Shown in pieces: positions 1-8,021 of a DNA stretch of 44,183 bases. The position numbers and the translations under genes are program-made. The stretch is from an uncultured Flavobacteriales bacterium (GTDB lineage: Bacteria; Bacteroidota; Bacteroidia; Flavobacteriales_G; Salibacteraceae). Within the stretch, counting starts at the first letter, position 1. Each line of letters starts with the position of its first letter. The stretch spans positions 1 to 44,183 of the forward strand of contig CAJXNO010000020.1 of assembly GCA_913057205.1 (NCBI GenBank), written 5' to 3'. The notes beneath the pieces were generated by a model, which was given only the letters and a program-made list of their open reading frames with translations, was not told the origin of the DNA and made no database searches.

Positions 1-123
1 AGCCGTGCAGACGTAGGGTACATACTCGTGAATTTTAATGAAGAAATCGTCGTTGTAGCTCGCTTCGAAGCAAATCCCTTGCTCGATATGCGAAAGGATC
101 ACATCAAGCTCTAACCTTTGCAT
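1..123 (-). CDS. N-formylglutamate amidohydrolase-like protein, N-terminal fragment (cut by window edge)
   Basis: An open frame of 41 codons starts at an ATG (bases 121-123) and runs without a stop off the left edge. It begins MQRLELDVILSHIEQG and contains FFIKIHEYVPYVCTA. The segment ending EYVPYVCTA resembles, from memory, the start of Bacteroidota N-formylglutamate amidohydrolases, where this stretch leads into the first metal-binding His. The start lies inside the 3' end of gshB in another frame, a 20-base overlap that suggests translational coupling. Such amidohydrolases are often neighbours of a GshB-like ligase in Bacteroidota, which supports the call. Only 41 residues are visible, no catalytic residue is present, and the family call is an inference. 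Confidence 0.55.
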   Translation of the reverse strand, partial: MQRLELDVILSHIEQGICFEASYNDDFFIKIHEYVPYVCTA

Positions 124-1147
124 TTTTCACCGTGAGCTTGTGGGCGAGTTTCCGATTCAATGCCGATTCCTTGGCGATCACGATGTCTTCTACAAAGTCG
201 ATCACCTTCACCTGAAGTTTCGTGCGGTTCAACTTATTGATCCGCGTGATTCCACCGGGACTCAAGACATTCACTTCGATGAGCTTTCCGTTGATCACGT
301 CCAGTCCAACAAAGTAGAGTCCATCCGCCACCAAGCGCGGACCGATCAACTCACAAATGCGCTGCTCTTGTTTCGTCAAGCTGTGTTTGACGGCCGTTCC
401 TCCGGTGTGGATGTTCGATCGTGCCTCGTCTTTTTGAGGAACCCGCTTCATCGCTCCGATGGGCTTGCCATTCAGCATCAAAATACGAACGTCACCTTGC
501 TCGGCGCCTTCCACGTATTCTTGAACGATCACGTACTTCTGGGTTCTGTTCTGTCCGTTGATGTAGAAATCAAGCAGCGAGCTAACGCTGGCAGCTGCCT
601 TACGCTCCAACAAGATCACGCCACTGCCTCCATAGCCGTCGAGTGGCTTCAGAATCATCTTATCGCTCTTTGAGTCGGCGATCACACGTTTGAGGTAATC
701 CTTATTCTTGCTCACATGGGTCTCCGGGATCACACCCTCCTTGCCATGAAACATCGCGGCCGTGTAGAGTTTGTTGTTCGCCTTTCGGATTCCATCCACG
801 TCATTGATGATCAATACCTCGTCCTTGATCGCGTCTAGGAAGTTCAGCATGGTCACATCTACCGGGGGATTGGCACGAAGGAAGATCACGTCAAAGCCAG
901 ACATGGGCAACATTTCCTCGCGGAATTTCACCTGTTTATGAAACTTGACTGGGTCCTTTTGCAGACGCTCGGTCTCCTGGATCATTTTCACAAAGCCGAA
1001 GACATCATTGTTGCGGATCGTAAGATTACTCGGAATCATTATGCCCACATTGTGTCTTCTGATGTACGCTTCATGAATGATGCGAAGCGTGGTATCCGTC
1101 TGAGCCTCAACGCGCTCCCACGGATACATGATAAAACATATGTTCAT
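104..1147 (-). CDS. gshB: Glutathione synthetase-like ATP-grasp ligase
   Basis: A 347-residue cytoplasmic protein of the prokaryotic glutathione synthetase type (ATP-dependent joining of gamma-glutamylcysteine and glycine). It starts MNICFIMYPWERV, followed by the N-terminal substrate domain (FLRANPPVDV near residue 92). The ATP-grasp part has MILKPLDGYGGSGV (near 165-178), VQEYVEGAEQGDVRILML and a metal-binding end FVGLDVINGKLIEVNVLSPGG. Length fits the family. The 3' end overlaps the following amidohydrolase-like start by 20 bases. No GshA is present in the window, so the true substrate may be another peptide-like acceptor; many Bacteroidota carry this gene in a QEGLP-motif/amidohydrolase cluster whose role is not settled. 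The 113 bases upstream hold no gene. Confidence 0.85.
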   Translation of the reverse strand: MNICFIMYPWERVEAQTDTTLRIIHEAYIRRHNVGIMIPSNLTIRNNDVFGFVKMIQETERLQKDPVKFHKQVKFREEMLPMSGFDVIFLRANPPVDVTMLNFLDAIKDEVLIINDVDGIRKANNKLYTAAMFHGKEGVIPETHVSKNKDYLKRVIADSKSDKMILKPLDGYGGSGVILLERKAAASVSSLLDFYINGQNRTQKYVIVQEYVEGAEQGDVRILMLNGKPIGAMKRVPQKDEARSNIHTGGTAVKHSLTKQEQRICELIGPRLVADGLYFVGLDVINGKLIEVNVLSPGGITRINKLNRTKLQVKVIDFVEDIVIAKESALNRKLAHKLTVKNAKVRA

Positions 1148-1260
1148 CTATGCGTGGATACGTGAAAGAAATAAAGTACGCTGTGTGTGTTCGAAAATTT
1201 TTGCAAGATTAATCCAAAATCATAACAAACACCCTAAAAAAGTGTCGATGAGGGTAAAAC

Positions 1261-2019
1261 TTACCCCTTTATTAATGAGATAGTTACATTGTCGTTTTCG
1301 ATCTGGGAGAGCACTTCTAGATCGCCCGCTTCAAAAAGCCGGTCCAGTTCTACCAATGCAACGCTTGGGTCTGCGGGCTTATAGTTAACGTAGTCTACCA
1401 CGCGGATGCCCTCCAATGTGCGTGGATTCGTTGCCGCTCGGAAGCGCATTCCTCCACCATCGGTGTTGTAGGAGTAAGCAAGGTAGTCTACCGTATAATT
1501 CGCAGTATGGATCCAATAGAGAAAGATGTCTTCGTGGTCTTCACCACCGCCTGCTTCATCAAACCACACCTTGATCTTGTAGTAGTCTTCACCCTTGATC
1601 TGCGTTGTGCCTAATAATGCGGCATTCACGGCAGGGTCCTTCAAGCCATGAGGAAGGGAAAAGAAGTAGATCACCGAGTTCACCGATGCCTGGTACTTCT
1701 GGGCCATAGAGTCAGGAATGGAGATCATGGAGTCGTTCAAGAAACGTTGGAAACCGTAGTTGTGGTACTTGTCCATGATCACACTGTCTGCAGCAACATA
1801 GGTGTAACGCCGCATATCGAAGAGTCCATTCGAACGTTTCACAGAATAGCTGTGATCCCTGAAGTCGAAACGGATCTCTGCTTCGTTCATCAAATCCGCC
1901 CCAGCGACGATGAAGGCCTTGTCGATGATCTCGTTTGCCGTGGGTTCATCATCACTATTGCAGGAGGTGGTCAACGCAATCAGGGCGATGATGAAGGTGC
2001 TATAAACAATTGATCTCAT
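1261..2019 (-). CDS. DUF6503 family lipoprotein
   Basis: A 252-residue predicted lipoprotein. The N-terminus has a hydrophobic signal and the lipobox LTTSC with Cys20, followed by NSDDE; acidic residues right after the Cys resemble the Bacteroidota surface-export signal, so an outer-leaflet location is inferred. The body (AEIRFDFRDHSYSVKR, NSVIYFFSLPHGLKDPAVN, GEDYYKIKVWFDEAGGGEDHED, FLYWIH) matches my recollection of DUF6503, a Bacteroidota family of unknown function. It is a single gene between two hairpin/promoter signals. A TAGCTTTG promoter box lies 14 bases upstream of the ATG. No enzymatic role is claimed. Confidence 0.8.
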   Translation of the reverse strand: MRSIVYSTFIIALIALTTSCNSDDEPTANEIIDKAFIVAGADLMNEAEIRFDFRDHSYSVKRSNGLFDMRRYTYVAADSVIMDKYHNYGFQRFLNDSMISIPDSMAQKYQASVNSVIYFFSLPHGLKDPAVNAALLGTTQIKGEDYYKIKVWFDEAGGGEDHEDIFLYWIHTANYTVDYLAYSYNTDGGGMRFRAATNPRTLEGIRVVDYVNYKPADPSVALVELDRLFEAGDLEVLSQIENDNVTISLIKG

Positions 2020-2033
2020 AACCTAAAGACGAA

Positions 2034-2041
2034 CAAAGCTA
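2034..2041 (-). promoter_or_regulatory. Bacteroidota -7 promoter box for the DUF6503 lipoprotein gene
   Basis: Read on the minus strand this is TAGCTTTG, a perfect match to the Bacteroidota TAnnTTTG box, 14 bases before the ATG at 2019. No clear TTG -33 element is visible, because the terminator-like hairpin 2056-2091 occupies that place. Confidence 0.45.
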
Positions 2042-2055
2042 AGCTACATTACACA

Positions 2056-2091
2056 GAAAGCCCGTCTATTCGAGCGAACGGACGGGCTTTC
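2056..2091 (-). terminator. Hairpin downstream of the thioredoxin gene
   Basis: A perfect 11-bp inverted repeat, GAAAGCCCGTC and GACGGGCTTTC, around a 14-base loop, located 29 bases after the thioredoxin stop. The minus-strand 3' side is only mildly T-rich (CTTTCTGTG), so intrinsic termination is likely but not ideal. Confidence 0.55.
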
Positions 2092-2120
2092 AAACCTAAA
2101 CCTACTACCTATGAAAAAAA

Positions 2121-2567
2121 TTACCCTTGTTGCCGGGTCTCAATTACTTTATTTCCCAATGCGATGAATTGTTCCTTGGGGTGATAGCCAACCGCTTTGT
2201 GCACCACGTTTCCATCTCCATCAATGAAGAGGAGGGTGGGATAGGCGGTGACTTTATACTGTTGCGCCAAATTCCTTCCAATGCCTTTTTCCATGTCCAT
2301 CTGGACGTTGATGAAGTTGGCATTGTAAAGCTCGCCGACTTCCTCTATGGGGAAAACGTTGCGCTTGAGCAACTTGCATGGTCCGCACCAAACGGCGTAA
2401 GCGTCCATGAAGATCAGTTTATCTTCAGCTTTTGCCTGCTTCAGTGCTTCTTCCCAAGTACCTTCAAAGAACTCCATGCCTGCACCTGCCTTTGATTTTT
2501 GCTCAACCGGCGTGGCTTGAATGAACATCAAACCGATGAGTGCAGTGATCAATACATAACTTTTCAT
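2121..2567 (-). CDS. Thioredoxin-fold protein with N-terminal signal
   Basis: A 148-residue protein with a hydrophobic N-terminal segment (YVLITALIGLMFIQATP) and a thioredoxin domain. The active site is W-C-G-P-C-K at residues 60-65, preceded by KLIFMDAYAVWC and followed by the cis-proline segment AYPTLLFIDGDG. The layout fits the thioredoxin_7/DUF255-like Bacteroidota group that acts in the periplasm as a thiol reductase or disulfide handler. The segment NVFPIEEVGELYNANFINVQMDMEKG is typical of this group. It stands alone between uvrB and the DUF6503 gene, with a hairpin after it. The exact redox partner cannot be read from the sequence. Confidence 0.85.
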   Translation of the reverse strand: MKSYVLITALIGLMFIQATPVEQKSKAGAGMEFFEGTWEEALKQAKAEDKLIFMDAYAVWCGPCKLLKRNVFPIEEVGELYNANFINVQMDMEKGIGRNLAQQYKVTAYPTLLFIDGDGNVVHKAVGYHPKEQFIALGNKVIETRQQG

Positions 2568-2694
2568 CGTCGCTTATAATTACGTTGGGGACGCAAATTT
2601 GTTGTAGACCTTACGTTTTGTTTACACTTTTTAAGACGAATCACGCCTCACAAACGATGGATTCAAGGTGAGTCTCGATGAAAGTTGTTGAATT

Positions 2695-4719
2695 TCAGGA
2701 CTTTCCTTTCAGCTGTTCTTGCAGGGCAAAGAGTTCGTCTCGATACTGCGCCGCTTGCATGAAGTCGAGCTCTTTAGCGGCTGCTTCCATTTTACGGCGG
2801 GTTTCTTTGATCGCTTTCTCGATCTGTTCGGCAGACATGTAGGCCAGTACCGGATCTGCAGCGATTGCCAATTCACCTGCATCTTCGCTCTTCTCGTAGC
2901 GCTTACCGCGCACACCCGCTTGGGTTTCAATCATGGTGTCTAAACTCTTCTTGATGGCTTGCGGTGTGATGCCGAACTCTTCGTTGTACGCCATCTGCTT
3001 TGCTCGTCGGCGCTCGGTTTCATCCATGGTGCGCTGCATGCTATCGGTGACCTTGTCGGCGTAGAGGATCGCCCTGCCCTCCACGTGCCGTGCCGCTCTA
3101 CCGATGGTTTGGGTAAGTGAGCGATCGCTGCGCAAGAAACCTTCCTTGTCGGCATCTAAGATCGCTACCAGAGACACTTCCGGTAAGTCCAAACCCTCCC
3201 GCAGGAGGTTGATTCCCACCAGCACGTCTACCTTACCCATGCGCAACTCCCTAAGGATCTCCACCCGTTCCATGGTATCGATGTCGGAATGGATGTATCG
3301 GGTCTTGATGTCAAGGTCGATCAGGTACTTGGCGAGTTCCTCTGCCATCCGTTTCGTCAAGGTGGTCACCAATACCCGTTCTTGCTTTTCAATGCGAAGG
3401 CGGACTTCCTCCAACAGGTCATCGATCTGGTTGGCGGTCGGACGTACCTCAATGATTGGGTCTAAGAGTCCGGTCGGACGAATGACCTGCTCGGCCACGA
3501 TACCTTCTGATTGCTGCAATTCGTAGTCGGCGGGGGTTGCACTTACGTAGATGACTTGGTTCTGGAGTCCTTGGAATTCTTCAAATTTCAGTGGACGGTT
3601 ATCCATCGCCGCAGGCAATCGGAACCCGTATTCCACCAAGTTTTCTTTTCGGGAGCGGTCCCCACCGTACATCGCGCTGATCTGTGGAACGGTAACGTGG
3701 CTCTCGTCGATGATCATCAAGTAGTCATCTGGGAAGTAGTCCAACAGACAGAACGGACGGCTACCCGGTAGTCGACCATCAAAGTAGCGTGAGTAGTTCT
3801 CGATGCCGGAGCAATAACCCAGCTCGCGCATCATCTCGAGGTCGTAGTTCACCCGGTCTTCCAATCGTTTGGCTTCAAGGGGTTGGCCACCATCTAAGAA
3901 TTGCTGTACCCGCTCTACCAAGTCATCTTGGATTTGCATCATGGAGCTACGCATGCGCTCCTTGGTGGTAACGAAGATGTTCGCTGGAAAGATCCTGACC
4001 TCTTCCAATTCCTCGATCACCGTATTGTTGAAGGGGTCAATCGATTCGATGAGTTCGATCTCATCGCCAAAAAAGTGAAAGCGGAAGGCATGGTCTGCAT
4101 AGGCAAGATAGACGTCTACGGTATCTCCTTTCACGCGGAAGTTACCACGGCTGAATTCACCCGTAGTCCTGGAATACAAGGATTCCACCAAGCGATGCAG
4201 GAACTTATTCCTACCAACATTTTCCCCTTCGCGTACTTGGATGATATTCTCATAGAAGTCACTTGGGTTTCCCATACCATAGATGCAAGAGACCGAACTC
4301 ACCACGATCACATCTCGTCTGCCGCTCAAGAGGGCAGAGGTGGTGCTCAAACGCAGCTTTTCGATCTCGTCGTTGATGCTGAGGTCTTTCTCGATGTAGA
4401 GGTCAGAGGTTGGGATGTAGGCTTCCGGCTGGTAGTAATCATAGTAGCTCACGAAGTACTCCACCCGGTTCTCAGGAAAGAACTGCTTGAACTCGCCATA
4501 GAGCTGTGCAGCCAAGGTTTTGTTGTGGCTCAAGATCAAGGTTGGACGCTGCGTCTGCTCGATCACATTGGCCATGGTAAAGGTCTTTCCAGAGCCCGTA
4601 ACCCCCAATAAGGTTTGGTGGGGTACGCCTTGTTCTACGCCCTCAACGAGCTGCTTAATCGCAGTCGGTTGATCACCGGTTGGTTGGTAGTCGGATCGGA
4701 TGTGGAAGGAGTTGGCCAT
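2695..4719 (-). CDS. uvrB: Excinuclease ABC subunit B
   Basis: A 674-residue UvrB, the helicase-like damage-verification subunit of nucleotide excision repair, which is loaded by UvrA and recruits UvrC. Walker A is GVTGSGKT at residues 39-46. The DNA-clamping beta-hairpin contains YYDYYQPEAYIP near 92-103. Helicase motifs include MIIDESHVT, YVSATPADYE, GINLLREGLDLPEVSLV and QTIGRAARH. The C-terminal UVR domain that binds UvrC/UvrA is present (AIKETRRKMEAAAKELDF.. AAQYRDEL). Length is normal. uvrA lies 3.3 kb away on the same strand, separated by four unrelated genes, so the two are not co-transcribed. The start MANSFHIRSDYQPTGDQP matches the family. Confidence 0.98.
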   Translation of the reverse strand: MANSFHIRSDYQPTGDQPTAIKQLVEGVEQGVPHQTLLGVTGSGKTFTMANVIEQTQRPTLILSHNKTLAAQLYGEFKQFFPENRVEYFVSYYDYYQPEAYIPTSDLYIEKDLSINDEIEKLRLSTTSALLSGRRDVIVVSSVSCIYGMGNPSDFYENIIQVREGENVGRNKFLHRLVESLYSRTTGEFSRGNFRVKGDTVDVYLAYADHAFRFHFFGDEIELIESIDPFNNTVIEELEEVRIFPANIFVTTKERMRSSMMQIQDDLVERVQQFLDGGQPLEAKRLEDRVNYDLEMMRELGYCSGIENYSRYFDGRLPGSRPFCLLDYFPDDYLMIIDESHVTVPQISAMYGGDRSRKENLVEYGFRLPAAMDNRPLKFEEFQGLQNQVIYVSATPADYELQQSEGIVAEQVIRPTGLLDPIIEVRPTANQIDDLLEEVRLRIEKQERVLVTTLTKRMAEELAKYLIDLDIKTRYIHSDIDTMERVEILRELRMGKVDVLVGINLLREGLDLPEVSLVAILDADKEGFLRSDRSLTQTIGRAARHVEGRAILYADKVTDSMQRTMDETERRRAKQMAYNEEFGITPQAIKKSLDTMIETQAGVRGKRYEKSEDAGELAIAADPVLAYMSAEQIEKAIKETRRKMEAAAKELDFMQAAQYRDELFALQEQLKGKS

Positions 4720-4793
4720 GCTTGATTCTTAGAATGGAATGCTTATTGTTATTTGCAGCTACGCATCTGCTAAACTACTTAAGATTAACACGA

Positions 4794-5576
4794 ATGATAC
4801 GCTTAAGTGCAGTCATTTTCTTGGTTTCCATCCTTGCGTTCTGCTTGCCGCTTCGCATGTCTGCCCAAGATGAGGTTCGGAATTGGGGAAACGACTTTGA
4901 TGGGTTGATTGGTATATCCATCGGACAGGCGGTACCCTTGGGTTCGTTTGCGTCCACCGATGACACGATACAGAGCGGCTATGCGCGCACCGGACGGATG
5001 TGGAATGCGCACATCGAATGCCGTCCTGCCGACTTCCCGATCGGACTAATGCTACGTTACAGTTTACTTCGCTTACCCTTCGATACAGAGGCGCTGTTTC
5101 AATTCTGGGCGATCGCCTTTCCAGCCGTCACCTTCGCACCGAGAAGCAATCCTTGGGAAATCCATTCGACGCAGGCTTCCTTGATCTATCGTACGGAGTT
5201 GATGGATGGTAAAGCAGATCTTTCCTTTGGGGCGGGACTGGGCTTTCATCGCTTCACCCGACCAAAACCGGTGATCGACTACCGGGTAGAACAGGTCTAT
5301 CGCGGCAATACCTATTCCATTCCATGGACCTGGGTGCACGAGCCCTTCACCGATGCGGTGCTCTCCTACAATGCAGTCGTCCGCTTTGGGTACGCCATCA
5401 CTCCGAAACTCACCGCACAGCTCATGCTGGATTACCAGCACTCCAATGTGGTCATAAAGGTCCGCAGTACCTACGAAACCATCTATCTGCCCGATAGGTA
5501 CTTTTATGGTTACTGGGACCTTGAGCATACCATTCAGGTAATTCAAGGCCAGGTCGGACTCAGCTACCGATTCTAA
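4794..5576 (+). CDS. Outer-membrane beta-barrel protein, paralogue A
   Basis: A 260-residue predicted secreted or outer-membrane protein. The ATG at 4794 is chosen because it directly precedes a signal peptide (MIRLSAVIFLVSILAFCLPLRMSAQ); longer readings run into uvrB. The mature part has alternating hydrophobic strands with aromatic ends and finishes in VGLSYRF, a terminal-Phe ending typical of barrels. The segment GISIGQAVPLGSFAS..GYA..G recurs in the gene at 7221, which is therefore a paralogue. It is divergent from uvrB and followed after 54 bases by the small DUF6728 gene. Function is unknown; a porin-like or structural role is only inferred from the fold. Confidence 0.75.
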   Translation: MIRLSAVIFLVSILAFCLPLRMSAQDEVRNWGNDFDGLIGISIGQAVPLGSFASTDDTIQSGYARTGRMWNAHIECRPADFPIGLMLRYSLLRLPFDTEALFQFWAIAFPAVTFAPRSNPWEIHSTQASLIYRTELMDGKADLSFGAGLGFHRFTRPKPVIDYRVEQVYRGNTYSIPWTWVHEPFTDAVLSYNAVVRFGYAITPKLTAQLMLDYQHSNVVIKVRSTYETIYLPDRYFYGYWDLEHTIQVIQGQVGLSYRF

Positions 5577-5630
5577 CGATCAACGAACAATACACCGCTT
5601 CACAGGTTTCATCACCAACAACGCTGACGT

Positions 5631-5795
5631 ATGTTTTTTAAACGACTCCTCACTTATTTGAATCCCCTGACGATGTTCAGGAAGAGTGAAAACAACTTCA
5701 ACCTGCGCATGATGCACGGCATCAATCGCATTTCCATCTTCGTTTTCTTGATCTGCCTGATCGTAATGCTTGTCCGCTACCTGAGCAGAGGCTAG
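5631..5795 (+). CDS. DUF6728 family small membrane protein
   Basis: A 54-residue ORF, ATG at 5631 and TAG at 5793-5795. It reads MFFKRLLTYLNPLTMFRK, then NLRMMHGINRIS and a single membrane helix IFVFLICLIVMLVRYL, ending SRG. The amphipathic N-terminus, the MHGIN motif and one C-terminal helix match the small Bacteroidota DUF6728 family as I recall it. Function is unknown. Its stop codon shares the four bases CTAG (5792-5795) with the stop of the convergent PLP-enzyme gene. Coding status is supported by the family match and by the exact abutment of both stops. Confidence 0.75.
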   Translation: MFFKRLLTYLNPLTMFRKSENNFNLRMMHGINRISIFVFLICLIVMLVRYLSRG

Positions 5796-7057
5796 ACCTG
5801 CTCCAAGGCCTGCTTAATATCGGCGATCAGGTCTGCATGGTTTTCTACACCGATCGATACCCGAACCAAGCTGTCGGTAATACCATAGAGCGCCTTGTCT
5901 TCTGGCGAGAAGTCAGAGTGAGTCATCGTTGCAGGATGCTCTACCAAACTTTCCGTACTACCCAAACTCACGGCCAAGTGCATGAGCTGTAATGCGTTGA
6001 GAAACTTGAAGGCTTCTTTTTCTCCCCCTTTGATCTCAAACGAGATCATCGCTCCAGCCGAGGACAACTGGTTTTTGAAGATGCGGTATTTATCTGGATC
6101 GTCTTTCTCCGTTAAAAAGCCGAGGTAATACACTTTGTTCACCTTCGGATGCGATTGCAGGTATTCCGCCACCAATTGCGCGTTCTGCGCTTGCTCCGTC
6201 ATGCGCACCTTTAATGTTTCTAAGCTTCGCATCAACAACCAGCCCGTCCATGGACCCGCCATGTTCCCCAAGAAAGTACGCAAGGTCTTCACGCGACCGA
6301 TCACTTCCTTGCTGCCCAATACCGCACCAGCGATCACGTCACTGTGTCCGCCGATGTACTTCGTAGCAGAGTAAACAACCAGATCTGCACCATGCTTCAA
6401 CGGATGCTGCCAGAGGGGTCCCATGTAAGTATTGTCAACCGCCAAGTAAACTTTATGCTCATCTGTGGTATAGCGATCTGCCACGTGCTTGCACGCTTCA
6501 ATATCTACCAGGGCATTGGTTGGGTTGGCTGGCGTTTCGATGTAGATCATCTTCACCTTATTTTGGATGCCATGCTCCTCAATGATCTTGGCGATGTTCT
6601 CCTCCGATTCAAAGGCGTGGAAGGCGATGGCATGGATGCCGAAACGCGATAGCACCTCCTTCACGAAATGGTAGGTGCCTCCATATAGCGGATTTGAATA
6701 CAAAACGTAATCCCCCGGGTTCAAGAATTCTAGCATGATGGTGGATATCGCAGACATCCCGCTTTCAAATACCGCACAGTCTTCTGCGTCATCCCAAAGG
6801 GTCAGACGATTCTCAAGGATCTCAAGGTCCGGGTTGTTCAGTCGGCTGTAGATCAAGCCCATCTCCTCTGTAGCTGTCTTTTCCCGCAGTCCATAGGCCA
6901 GCTCAAAAAAGGCCTTTCCCTCTTCTGCGTTCTTGAAAACGAAGGTGGAGGTTTGGAAAATGGGACATTTGATGGCACCCTCTGAGAGTTCTGGCTTGTA
7001 GCCATAAGACATCATCATACTCTCGGGGCGTAGCTTCTTCGGATCGTATTTGCTCAT
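5792..7057 (-). CDS. Cys/Met-metabolism PLP enzyme (cystathionine gamma-synthase / methionine gamma-lyase family)
   Basis: A 421-residue cytoplasmic fold-type I PLP enzyme of the trans-sulfuration family. The PLP-binding lysine is K233 in YSATKYIGGHSD. The phosphate-contacting YSR motif is at 70-72, the substrate-stacking NPLYGGTYHF at 122-131 and the cofactor Asp in VDNTYMGP near 208. The C-terminal half has the family signature HLAVSLGSTESLVEHPATMTHS. It also carries an insertion (LREKTATEEMG) before YSR, which is seen in Bacteroidota members annotated as cystathionine gamma-synthase family proteins. Substrate (cystathionine, methionine or O-acyl-homoserine) cannot be fixed from sequence. 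It is monocistronic, convergent with DUF6728 through a shared CTAG. Confidence 0.9.
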   Translation of the reverse strand: MSKYDPKKLRPESMMMSYGYKPELSEGAIKCPIFQTSTFVFKNAEEGKAFFELAYGLREKTATEEMGLIYSRLNNPDLEILENRLTLWDDAEDCAVFESGMSAISTIMLEFLNPGDYVLYSNPLYGGTYHFVKEVLSRFGIHAIAFHAFESEENIAKIIEEHGIQNKVKMIYIETPANPTNALVDIEACKHVADRYTTDEHKVYLAVDNTYMGPLWQHPLKHGADLVVYSATKYIGGHSDVIAGAVLGSKEVIGRVKTLRTFLGNMAGPWTGWLLMRSLETLKVRMTEQAQNAQLVAEYLQSHPKVNKVYYLGFLTEKDDPDKYRIFKNQLSSAGAMISFEIKGGEKEAFKFLNALQLMHLAVSLGSTESLVEHPATMTHSDFSPEDKALYGITDSLVRVSIGVENHADLIADIKQALEQV

Positions 7058-7220
7058 GTGAATTTGGTTTGTGGTGCAAAGGGAGCAAAATCTAGGGACT
7101 ATCGAAAGGCAAAGTCATTTTGATAGGGCTGTTTTATATCATAAATTGGGAATGCTATAGTTCATTCGTATTTCTCTTCGCTACAAGCGATCGCTCAGAA
7201 AAATCCAGCATCTTTGAACC

Positions 7221-8021
7221 ATGCGAGCCCGCTCCCTTACCATTCTTTGCTTGGGTCTTTGTTTGTTCTCCATAACGGAGGATGCTCATGCTCAGGTGTT
7301 TGACTATGCGGATGATGCGCGTTTAAAGGGGCGGGGGGCTGACTTAGACAAGGATCGATATCGCCCGATTGACGATGCGTTTTTCGGTATGTCGGCGGGT
7401 GTTTCCATACCAATGGGACAGTTTGCTAGCGATGATTTTCGCAATCCTTTTTCCGGCTATGCCGAGAATGGCTTCTACTTCAGTTTGCTCAATGGCTTTC
7501 AGAAATTCGGCCGGCATTTTGGGGTTGGACTCAATTGGCAGCGCTCACAGTATGCTTTCAATAATGACGCCTTTAGTCAGATCTACCAGCGTTTCCTACC
7601 GCAGTTGAGTTTCCAAAGCTGGACGGAAGGAAGCTGGATCATCAACGGCTTTACGGGCAACTTGGTCATCAATGTCCCTCATCGCATCATCGATGTGGAT
7701 GTGCGTGTTGGAGGCGGATTTGGGAGGGTTTTCCGGCCAGAGATCACCTTGGAAGGAACCGATCGAAATACGGGGTTTTTAAGCTACCATTGGGTGCAAG
7801 GACAGAGCATTCAAACCGATGTGATCCTTGGCTTCGGCATGAATGGACGAATCCATTTGGGTAAGACCTTCGACCTCTTGCTTCAGTGGGACTACCAACG
7901 CATGTCTACCACCATGGACATCGATAACCTCTACGCACTCAGCATACAAGAAAGCGAGGAGCTCGATCAGCAGTTCGAGTTGTGCAATATCGGAATCGGC
8001 TTGGGCGTACGGATCGACTAG
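7221..8021 (+). CDS. Outer-membrane beta-barrel protein, paralogue B
   Basis: A 266-residue predicted outer-membrane protein. It starts with a signal peptide (RSLTILCLGLCLFSITEDAHAQ) followed by a short polar linker (DYADDARLKGRGADLDKDRYRPIDDA). The barrel-like part opens with GMSAGVSIPMGQFASDDF..GYAENG, which aligns with the paralogue at 4794 (GISIGQAVPLGSFASTDD..GYARTG). Many strands alternate hydrophobic and polar residues (e.g. HFGVGLNWQRSQYAF, DVDVRVGGGFGRVF, DLLLQWDYQRMSTTM), and it ends IGIGLGVRID. The TAG stop shares CTAG (8018-8021) with the stop of uvrA. Role unknown. Confidence 0.75.
   Translation: MRARSLTILCLGLCLFSITEDAHAQVFDYADDARLKGRGADLDKDRYRPIDDAFFGMSAGVSIPMGQFASDDFRNPFSGYAENGFYFSLLNGFQKFGRHFGVGLNWQRSQYAFNNDAFSQIYQRFLPQLSFQSWTEGSWIINGFTGNLVINVPHRIIDVDVRVGGGFGRVFRPEITLEGTDRNTGFLSYHWVQGQSIQTDVILGFGMNGRIHLGKTFDLLLQWDYQRMSTTMDIDNLYALSIQESEELDQQFELCNIGIGLGVRID

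Noticed and set aside
2023-2037. Shared 15-mer CTAAAGACGAACAAA before the genes at 2019 and 41920 (second copy 41955-41969)
   Set aside because: Distances to the start codons differ (3 and 34 bases) and one 15-base match between two places in 44 kb can occur by chance.
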